A stretch of 64,000 bases of DNA, from the NCBI GenBank assembly GCA_947623455.1, contig OX392532.1, positions 48,239,058-48,303,057 of the forward strand, written 5' to 3'. The stretch's first letter is position 1; each line of letters begins with the position of its first letter. This document shows, piece after piece, positions 1-11,300 of the stretch. The position numbers and the translations under genes are program-made. The notes beneath the pieces are model-generated. The model did not search any database. It worked only from the letters and a program-made list of their open reading frames with translations, and was not told where the DNA came from. The DNA is from Mimachlamys varia. Lineage: Eukaryota > Mollusca > Bivalvia > Pectinida > Pectinidae.

Positions 1-2310
1 ATTTGGATTCCTACGAATGCCTTGTACCAGACCAGAGATGTACGAGGTGCTGGCAAATACAACCACAGTGTTAGCATTTGGCTGTTCCAGGAGATAGGTT
101 ACAACCTCATTGGCACTTTCCCTCGTAACGGTTCCGTTGTCGGGGAAGGCAATGGTGTTGGAGACGCAGATCTTGTACTGAGCGGCCATGTTTGTGAAGG
201 CCTGGGTAGCTAGCTCGCCGTAGTTGTCGCGTTTAAACACCACCTGGACATATCGCAGGTTGTACTTGTCGAGGAACTTGATAATGCCCTCCACCTGTTT
301 GTCGTCGGTGGGAACTGTGCGCATGAAGTACGGGTACCGCACATCGTCAAGAAGCTGCGTACTGGTGGAGCCGTAGCTGATTTGAGGAACCTTCAACGCC
401 TTCAGGATTCTGGCCAGATATATAGAGCTGTCGCTGGAGTAGGCCCCAATATACATGTTTATATTCTCCGGGTTCACAGTCTGGGCATTGTGGGTGAGCT
501 TGGTTAGACCGTTGTGGATATTGGACACGAGATACCCTGTGCGAATTGCACTTTCACACGAGTCCACTGCAAATCCTCCAAGTTTAACATGCTTCAGAAC
601 ATTGGCAAAGCTTCCCGACTTGTCGTTGACCTTGTCGATGGCGTAGTTGAAGGCCTCCAAAAGTTGGAACCCATGGAGGGTCTTCAGGTCCCCGCAGGAG
701 AAGGGGGTTAGGTCGCGGATATGGACATCGAAGATACCTGCAACATTGGGTAAATCGTAAAGGCTACTACAGAGTGACATTACTAACACATAATTTTTTT
801 TCATCACAGAGCTACTGTATCATCTATACACTACTTCTTATCAGACAATACCTGTGATAAATATCTAAATTCAATCTGAGAACAATTTTAAACAATGATT
901 GTTACCATGTAGACTTTTACTGACATTCACCCCCAATCATAACGTATTATTCCAACTATTGAATTGGAAAAGTTAAAATAAAATTACAATGTTTCAGCAG
1001 GGGCGAAAAGTTAATTCAAACAGGTCTGCCATTTAGCCATTAAAATATGTATATACATCAATAAAGCATCCAGCAAATAGCTTATTAATTATTAAATATG
1101 AAAAAAGATGTAGAAGAATTCATTTTATTCCATCATAAGCCCCCCCCCCCCTTTCCACGGAAACATTTTTTAAACCATAATTTAAAAAGTCCTGAAAATG
1201 TTCTAAAATCAGAAAGTGATCATCATTGGATTGTGACCCTGATCAGAAAATGATTTTAATTTAAACCTTAACAATGCGTCAACAGAAATCAGACATTAAC
1301 TTTGAATTTAGAGATTTTGTAATCAAAACTTTAACAATGAGCAATATGAGACCTTGAGCAGAATATTGTAACTATACCCTATTTGTTCTAAATTCTACTA
1401 AAGTATTTAAATTTAATTAAATAAGTGCCCCTACTTATTATGACACATTTAAATAATTTGATTTAATGATACCGTAAACGTCATTGTGCATATGTTTTCA
1501 AGAGAGAAAAAAAACACCATTAAAATCCTGGTCCAGTAAAATGTGTACAAATTGTCTGAACAATGTCACATATCATGAGTATTACCCATTCTCATCACAA
1601 TACATCGTACTTATATTAACTTTATAAAAAAAACAATTTTGATCCAGATCCTAGTTTTCATAAACTATTAAGCGCCCCCTTTGGAACCTATTTCTTTAGG
1701 CCCCCTGGGCGCTAATTACAGCCAATACGTTACTGGTAGATATGGCTGGGTCCCTGATATTACCTCCCAGTAAGACGTTACTGGTAGATATGGCTGGGTC
1801 CCTGATATTACCTCCCAGTAAGATGTTACTGGTAGATATGGCTGGGTCCCTGACATTACCTCCCAGTAAGACATTACTGGTAGATATGGCTGGGTCCCTG
1901 ATATTACCTCCCAGTAATACGTCACTGGTAGATATGGCTGGGTCCCTGATATTACCTCCCAGTAATATGTTACTGGTAGATATGGCTGGGTCCCTGATAT
2001 TACCTCCCAGTAATACGTTACTGGTAGATATGGCTGGGTCCCTGATATTACCTCCCAGTAATACGTTACTGGTAGATATGGCTGGGTCCCTGATATTACC
2101 TCCCAGTAAGACATTACTGGTAGATATGGCTGGGTCCCTGATATTACCTCCCAGTAAGACGTCCCCCTCTTTGTATGTAAAGTTGAAGGTGTTGAGGTTG
2201 TTTATACAGATGGTACAGGGGTCTGTGTAACACGCTGATGCCGTCATGGCGACCTTGCCCTTCACTGTAGGATCTGAAATCTGTAGCGAGGCTCCAGCAA
2301 TGTCGCCAAC
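1..2310 (-). CDS. Exons 10-11: linker and fourth flytrap domain (D), cut by window edge
   Basis: Exon 10 (2310-2148, ends phase 1) gives VGDIAGASLQISD, the end strand of domain C, then linker cysteines CYTDPCTIC, then KEGDVLLGG. Exon 11 (737 to beyond the left edge) is open on the minus strand and begins IFDVHIRDLTPFSCGDL, so the junction reads LLGG-IFDVH as expected for a flytrap start. It continues YIGAYSSDSSIYLARIL, SYGSTSTQLLDD, YPYFMRTVPTDD and RYVQVVFKRDNYGELA. This domain looks closest to typical mGluR/CaSR lobes: the Ser/Thr pair in SYGSTST and Tyr in DNYGE are present. Exon 10 ends in a 48-bp minisatellite that repeats its donor nine times, so the exact 3' end of the exon is uncertain. 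Exon 11 is easy to miss because it has no stop within the window. Confidence 0.83.
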
Positions 2311-5300
2311 CTGCAGGTATATATATATAGAGGTCAAGGTAAAAAAATCAGAGGTCAAGGATACAGAGTACATAATATGTCATGTCATGGCAGATTCCCT
2401 CAATCACCCCTAAAGTCACATATTGAACTCTTCCAATTCAGATGTTAGAATAGTTCATTATGAAATTTAAGGGTAAATGAGTCAATGATCATTTGGTTTG
2501 GTTCATAGAATACAGGTCATGGAGGTTTACCCTTTTACATTTTACAGATTTACATGTTAGTTAGTAAATACCATGGAATTCCATGCTGATTTCCATGTCA
2601 ATTTCCACTATTATGTTGCCAAGGAAAAAAGCCATGTTAACAACTTCCATTAAATATCATGGAACATGAGCATGGGATACTTTTAATAGAAATTGGAACT
2701 TAAAATTGTTTTCAACATGGAAATGAAATGGCAAAAGCAAAGCCGTTCTGGTCAATTCAGCATCCCTTGTCTGTGATTGGTCATTTTAAATTCACAGTAT
2801 GAATTTGTATCACACATAAACATTTAAGAAATACGGAAGAAAACCCATGAATTAAGAAAACCCATGAATTTAGAATACCCATGAATGTTGAAAACCCATG
2901 AATAAGAAAACCAATGAATTAAGAAAACCCATGAATTTAGAATACCCATGAATGTTGAAAACCAATGAATTTAGAATAATTTTCAGCATGAAGAAGTGGA
3001 AAGAAAACCTCTTTGTCAGCCCCACTTATTGAGGTTGTAGTAGCAGGACTGTCCCTGTAACACCATGCATCAATAGGGAAGTAAGGAATTTTAACAATCC
3101 CATTAATTGAAGAGATAGAAATTTTAATGACTATTAATTTAGGAGCAAGGAGTTTTCTGATAATCTGGTTTAAAAGACCATTTCCCATTATAATGGCAAT
3201 AATTTTGAAGAAGTTTATAAATCTTGTACTTTGCCTTTCCTAAAAGTGATAGATTCTGGCAGGAATGGAATAATTTTATGGCATTTAATCATCAAGAGTT
3301 CTCAGGAAATATGCTTTTACCAGTTTTGTGGTTGAGCCATCATAAAAGAACAGATCGAGTCCTGTGTTTCCCTCACGGTCCAAGAAACGGAAAGTGCTTC
3401 CTGTCGGGTCAACAAATGATATACCCTCCATCTTCTCCATGAGGGCCTCGCTCATATCGTCCATGGTCTTGAACGCTGTACACATTCCATCATAATCCTG
3501 GCCACATTTGTCCTTCAGCAGGGCATCAAGTCCGGCCGTAAAAGCGTACACCGCGTTGATGGTTGGCACAACATAGTTGTCTTGCGAGAAAACTGAGCTA
3601 TCCGTGATGGGGCGTAGGGGGAACGTACAGGGCACCTTGAACCTGTGGACGCAAAAAGACAAACATCAACTGAGGTTTACTGGTTATTTTAAGATATTTT
3701 GTCTTGGTTTAAGTTAAGAACAGGAAGCTTTCTTAACCAAAACAACATAGCTTTACTTTGTCAAACAGGTATACATAGCTGATTCTTAGCCAAGAGCAAA
3801 AAATCATTCCTAATAGGTCTAGCCTAAAATATAGCTCTCCTTATAAGCCAAAAACAGGTACTAATTAGCTTTTTACTGCCTGTAATAAAATGATATTCAT
3901 ACATTTTCAATTAATTTATCATGTGTCGGAAAAGAGCTATTATAATATAAAATTATATTTTCATTATTTTATGAATGAAGTAAGATTACATCCTAATTCT
4001 CAGAGCAATATATTTTTTCTAGATTTACATATTTCCAAGTCCTAATTAAATCTAAAAGCTTATTTATCATAAATACATCTGACTATAGATTGAACAATGT
4101 TGATTTTCTGGGACAATTTGAAAAAAAAAGTAGGAGAAAAGATAAAACTTTTAAGGAAATGTTCTGAACTGGAATATAGATATATTCCTGATCTGTTCTT
4201 TCACTTGAGAGATGTAACCATTATACTCACGTTGAGGTGCCGGGCATGTCACAGGAGAACAAGTTCATGTAATACTCGATGAGGAAGGGGTACTCCATGA
4301 GGGCCTCTGGAGTGGTCAGAGTAGCCATGTAGTTAAGGTAGCCTGCTACACTTCCGGTTTTGATATTTAACATGAAGGTTTTTCCCCCACTGCCTTCGCG
4401 CTCAGCGAGACCCATCATTGGCATCGGGAAAACATACAGCACATTGGTAGCAGCAACATTGTTTTTACGGGCCCTAAACATTTCTGTAGAATCGGCTGCA
4501 TTGGTCCACATTATGACGACCTGACTGGTGCTGACCGCTATGTTCTGGACAATGTCCGTAGCTGGGGATGCACTACTGACCATGAATGTCTGTAGAATAC
4601 AAAGTCCCTCCTGTGATGCAACGGTCTGGAATGTTGAAAGTCCTGATTGACCGTAATCAGAATCGGAATATACAACAGTGAGGAATTTAAAATTCATCGA
4701 TTTTACTAATTTTGCCATGGATACTGACAGAGTGACGTCCCCTTCTACAGTTCTGAAGAATGTTGGGAACATTTCCTGATTGTTCAGCGGTTCGCTGGAG
4801 GCAAAGGGACTGATAAGTGGCAAATTAAGTGTCATGGCCGCATCCTTCATGTCCAGAACTGCAGCTGTGCTGTCTGTGATCCATGCCTTCACGTGCCTGG
4901 CGCTTAGCTTCTCTGAAAATGGGTCATTAGGCGATTCAGGCAAAAGGCCAGCATAGAGATTGGACAACAAGTCAATTGACCGGCCTCGGACATTACAGTG
5001 GTCAAATAACATTGTTCCCAAGGAAACGCCATTCAAACTCACCGGTGCCATTTTGGAATTGACCTGTTCAAGGGCATAAGTAACTGCTGAAAAAAATTGT
5101 GGTCCATTTGTGCTACTCAACCATCCACAGGCAAAAGAATCGTACATTGATACTGAGCGAACGCCAAATATTCCTCCAATCTGGATGTCCCCTGGGATCA
5201 AAACCATGGCGTTGGACGTAGCCGATACATAACTGCACTCCATACAATTTCCTGGACAACTTGATGTAAAGCTCGAACCAACTCCTGTCGGGTATTGGAT

Positions 5301-8300
5301 CTGATTGGTGTTCAAAGAAAACAGGCCATCTCTCACAGAGTAGCTTCCAACCTATAAATAGAATACCACATGTTAATTTACACTGCAAAACCTATAAATA
5401 GAATATCACATGTTAATTACACTGCCAAACCTATAAATAGAATACCACACGTTAAATTACACTGCCAAACCTATAAATAGAATATCACACCTTAATTACA
5501 CTGCCAAACTTATAAATAGAATACCATACGTTGAATTACACTGCCAAACCTATAAATAGAATACAACACGTTAAATTACACTGCCAAACCTGTAAAATTT
5601 AAGTGTGCCATAATAGGTAATTTGCAGTTTACAGAAAACAGGGGTTTAAATTATATTGCGCATATGGGATAGGTGTAAATTTTTTAAAAAAATTTAAATT
5701 TGTTTAAGGGTACCAAACTAACAGCTGTATCTATTTTCCCAGGCACTATAGGCTTAGGAGGAGTTGGGAATTTTTTTTTTTTAATTGATGTTTGAAAATA
5801 AAAGAAAAGATGACATAATTTGAACGAGTCGTTAACTTACGTTTACATATCCACTACCCTGTCTGTAGTTGAGAATGTTGAATCCATTAGTGCCCTCACC
5901 CTCATGAATTTGGAACAGAGTGTTTGACTCCCCAGCGAATGATGAGTTACGAATGTAGTTATTGAACATGCTCATAGCCGCAGGGTTGTTGCGGAACTGT
6001 ACACAAATTCCGGAATAGGTGTCACCACAGAAGTACTTGAGAGTCTCGTCGAGTGCCTTGGTGACGGCGTATACAGAGTCAATCATGTAGGATAACTGGT
6101 ATGGATTTTCGTATTTCAGACCATTTGTGATGAGTCCGTTGCCACATTCTGCTGGGTAGTCTCCCCTGGCCTCAGCATCTATGTAACAGTTGTAGGCATA
6201 CTGATACCATTCCTTGAATCCCGTGACATCGTTCACTGAGCGAGGATCCAGGGAGTTGATCCATGTCTGGAAACCGGAATGGGGGGTTGTTTGTGGCTCC
6301 AGAATGAGACTGCCATGAGCCATATCCTCAAACCCAGACACTGAGCTAAGACGACTCCCCCATTCCGCTGTTCCGATGAATAATATCTTACCAAGCTGAC
6401 CCTTAGCTTTAGCTCTAGACAGTAAACCGATGACGTCTTCCTGATGTACGAACAGGACGACAGCAGCGGCTGATGGCTTCTCCTGTATGCCTTCAAATAC
6501 TTCGTCCAGAACTTTATCGAGATCTGGCTCATTTTCGTCTATAACGTGTGTAGCAGCCACGCACACCTTCCCAAGGGCCGCATATTCTCGAAACTTTGCC
6601 GCTTCTTCGACGCCATAATCTGTGCAATGGACCATCTGCACATAGGTCAAGCCCAAATTTGTCATCAGATTTAGGAGTGCTATGGCCAAATGCTCTTGTC
6701 CTGAACTAGCTCGTGTGAAGAGAGGGAAGTTATCGCCATCTTCCGATACGTAAATACTGCCCACGGAAGCAATTTCTGGCAGGATTTCTGATCCTAACCC
6801 CAGTGAGTAGTCGGCTTGACCGTCTACCACGGCCTTGATAGAGCGTGGGTCCACCATTTGACCCTCCCGGTTCATCACGTTCTCACGGCCGCCCAGAATG
6901 TTATTCACAAACATCCTACCCAGGTTGCGGTGTCCGCAGACATCGGCAACCAGACCTCCCAGACTGACACCATTCAAGACACCAGGAAGTGCAGTCTTGG
7001 CCGTGTTGATGGCGTACTGGAATGCGACGGCTTCGGACACTCCAATATCATTAGGAAGGCCGCAGGAAAGCGGATCCATGCCTCTTTTGCGTTCATTGAG
7101 GAGACCAGCAATAACAACATCACCAGGGATGTACTGAAAATCTATCATGTCCCGTGGGACCTCGCAGTACCTACACCCCGGGGCGGGGCAGGAGGTGGAG
7201 GGCAGGGCTGGAAGGGCAGCAGTCCTAGTTACATCGTACAGCTCAATGTCCTGGAGGTTGAGGGTTAAGGCTCTGGATACATAGCTTCCCACCTGTAATA
7301 ATAAATACATAAAGCAAATAAGAATGATAACTCATAGCTACCTTTCTATAAAACTTACTATTTTTTAATATGGTAGCATGAAGATTAACTTGCTAAAATC
7401 ATGCAAATCTTTGGCCCTATAATTCTTGGCATCATTTAAAGATAAAATCATTCAATGTGGATTGGAATAAATACCGATTTAATGAAGGTTAGGGAAATAT
7501 GGGATTTTGATTCTGAATTATCTCCCCTTGAGCACAATTTCGAAAGTTTGTATGCAATATATCTCTTCAACAATTGAAGTAAATACTTAATTGACTGTTT
7601 TTAATTATAAATGAGTTTAATTTGATGGTTTACAAAAAACACAAAAAAAAACACTCAGGATTAGAAAATTGGAACATGATGACAATTGGTAAAGTCAAAT
7701 AATGACATTTTGTATAAGGTCTAAAATTTTATCTACAAGAAATATTTCACCTATAGGCCTATCTCAAAATTGTTATCTCTCTTGTTTGCCATATTTTGAC
7801 TACATTTGGAAGTGTTTTTGAAATCAATTTTCGCCATAATGGGAATTACGTCATCTGATTGTCACATGGCGCCAAATTAACACAAAAACACTTCCCCTAA
7901 GTTCATCTTGTATCCACCAGTGGGCCTATCAAGGGGAATAATACTTTTAAGAAAGGCCTATATTTATGGCTGATTTATTTATCAATAAATAGATTTGCTG
8001 TTGAAATAACAAACAGCTACTTTGCTATTTACAAAAATTGAGCTGTTATTTTGTTGATTTTATGCTGCAGGTTATAATGATGATGCAAATGAAAAAAAAT
8101 AATTAAAACACTGCTCCTTACCTCCACAAAAGTGTAGCCAGCACCATTTTTGTTGTTGTAGTTATAAATATTGAAATCTTGTACAGAGCTGTCTCCGTTC
8201 CTGTCAAAATTGACAGTTTGTCCTATGAGAGATGGGATACCTTCTGACGCGGAGAACTGTTAAATAAAACAAGGTACATTTCTATTTTAAGTGAACAATT

Positions 8301-11300
8301 AATTGAGATCAACCTAAAACAAATGCATGAAGATACACAAATCAACAATCTTACTACTCAATAAGAAATAAAGCAATCTTATATGATTTATGTAACGAGA
8401 CAGAATTTCAACATATGGAGTTTCAATTAAAGTAAATTTTCAACTTCATAATAAATTGACAGTTATATTTATATAATGTTAATGATAAAACCTAAACATT
8501 ATTTGCGAGACGGAATAATAAACTTTTACCTGGAAGTTGACAGCTCTGAGGTAACTGAAGAAATCGCTGCTGGTGAGCGACTGAAGAGATGAACAGAAGG
8601 TTTGGCTGGAGCCACATCGGCCAATCTGAGCCGCACGCAGGGCGGACGCGTAGGCAAACACTGCTTTAATGGTGGTCTCCACAAACGGTACCTGCTTGTA
8701 GTCGGCCTGTTTTTGGGCCAAAGAGAGGCTTGTACATGGATTTAGGCTACTGTAGGGTGCGTAACTGACCCCGCTCAGACGACAGTTGTACGTAGTCATG
8801 TACCAGTCCTTGAACCAGGGGTTCTCTGAAGGGGGACTGTTCTCGTTAAGACTAAGGAAATAATCTCTAAACTCCGTAACAGTCACTGTTTTTGGTCCTA
8901 CGAGAATCGCACCTCTGGCTATCGGGGATGCATAGTTTTCCATTAAGTTCATATCCGTCAACATCCATTGCATTTGTCCGCTGTTGGCTAAACCTTGGAG
9001 AGCATTGAAAAACTTGACCGTAAAAGCGGCAGAACCAAAAAATACTCCCGCACTTACATCATAGTCTGAAATTCCACTCAATCGCTGTCTAATTTCTGTT
9101 TCTGACCCAGCAGCTGGAACAGAAATTGCCTTGACAATACAGATGGATTTTTTGTATGCCATGTGCATAAACGTATCGTAGGAGTCCATCCCAAAGACGC
9201 TGTCGGTATAGACGACAACTACTTTCTTCCATGACAACTTCTCAAGGGCAGCAAGCATCGCCTGTGGAAAAGGAGGTCAAAAGGTCATATTTTAAATTTG
9301 TAATAAAATTATGATAACATTGAAATAAGATAATATTCCATGAAATTTAAACCTGCTGCACAGACCAAGACATTTCAAAACAATAAAGTCTTTTTATTTC
9401 ATTCCCTTATGAAATAACATGAACACATAATAAGAACTTTGAACAAGGACTCTGACGGAACAGAAATGTTCACAGACAAACGATCTGACAGAACAGGAAT
9501 GTTCACAGATAAACGATTTGACAGAACAGAAATGTTCACAGACAAACGATCTGACAGAACAGAAATGTTCACAGACAAACGATCTGACAGAACAGAAATG
9601 TTCACAGATAAACGATCTGACAGAACAGAAATATTCATGGACAAACGATCTGACAGAACAGAAATGTTCACAGACAAACGATTTGACAGAACAGAAATGT
9701 TCACAGATAAATGATTTGATAGAACAGAAATGTTCATGGACAAACGATCTTGTAGAACAGAAATGTTCACAGACAAATGATTTGACAGAACAGAAATGTT
9801 CATGGACAAACGATCTTGTAGAACAGAAATGTTCACAGACAAACGATCTGACAGAACAGAAATGTTCACAGACAAACGATCTTGTAGAACAGAAATGTTT
9901 ACAGACAAACGATCTGACAGAACAGAAATGTTCACAGACAAACGGTCTGACAGAACAGAAATGTTCACAGACAAACGATCTGACAGAACAGAAATGTTCA
10001 CAGATAAACGATCTGACAGAACAGAAATGTTCATGGACAAACGATCTTGTAGAACAGAAATGTTCACAGACAAACGATTTGACAGAACAGAAATGTTCAC
10101 AGATAAATGATTTGACAGAACAGAAATGTTCATGGACAAACGATCTTGTAGAACAGAAATGTTCACAGATAAACGATCTGACAGAACAGAAATGTTCATG
10201 GACAAACGATCTTGTAGAACAGAAATGTTCACAGACAAACGATCTGACAGAACAGAAAGTTCACAGACAAACGATCTTGTAGAACAGAAATGTTTACAGA
10301 CAAACGATCTGACAGAACAGAAATGTTCATGGACAAACGATCTTGTAGAACAGAAATGTTTACAGACAAACGATCTGACAGAACAGAAATATTCACAGAT
10401 AAACGATTTGACAGAACAGAAATGTTCACAGACAAACGATTTGACAGAACAGAAATGTTTACAGACAAACGATCAGTAATGTAAATGGGGGTAGAAACGA
10501 TGAAAATCTTCTTGGAAACACTGTATCTGATATCAATACTGTAGTTTTCATAAAAGCAAACATTTTCTTAAATCAAAATTATTTGACAGGTTTTTGTTCA
10601 ATCATGTACAGCCTTACTACCTTTTGGTGAAAGACTTACAATTAAATGTAGGCTAGGGTTTTTGAAAAATGCGTAGCCTACATACCAGGTAAAGTCGATC
10701 CCCGCTATCTCGGAAGTCGATTTGACCGTGAAGAAACTTCAAGTTAACTGAGTATTCGAGTCATGCGAGTTTTAATGCTCTTGTGTAGCATGGTCGTGAC
10801 CAAACTTTTTTTTGGAGTTATACAAGTTTGAGATAATGAAATTCCACTTCCATGTTCTTACATATGCATGTGACCGTTTCAAACTTATAAAAGCATGACC
10901 TAAATAGATCCGTACATACTTAACATTGAAACACTCATACACAATATATCTGCATGCTAAGTTCAACACTACCATACATTATTTTACAAGTCGGAGAAGT
11001 CAGAGATCTACTACAAACCTCGGCCTGGGCGGTGGATGTAGGCGAGGTCCTCATGAAGTACGGGTATTGTGTCTTATCGCTCAGTTTAGTGGACATCGCC
11101 CGGGGGGACAAGACAGAGGCTGGAATCTTGGCAGTCAGTTCCGCGACTGGTTTGGAGGTCCAACTGGACAATGGTCCAAGCATGCCTATACACAAAAACA
11201 ACATTATTTAAAATGTGATGAACTACGTCGGATGATGTATATCTTAATCAGCTCTGATACAAAATTACAGTACAACTTGTCTAAGCTGGCCTCTAAACTT

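Noticed and set aside
1742..2230. Plus-strand frame of 162 codons
   Set aside because: Antisense shadow of the 48-bp repeat and exon 10.
9399..10482. Open frames of 80-280 codons (NISVLSDRLSV, TDKRSDRTEMF types), also a CRISPR look-alike
   Set aside because: A 33-bp minisatellite without unique spacers in an intron of an animal gene; frames open on both strands by period alone.
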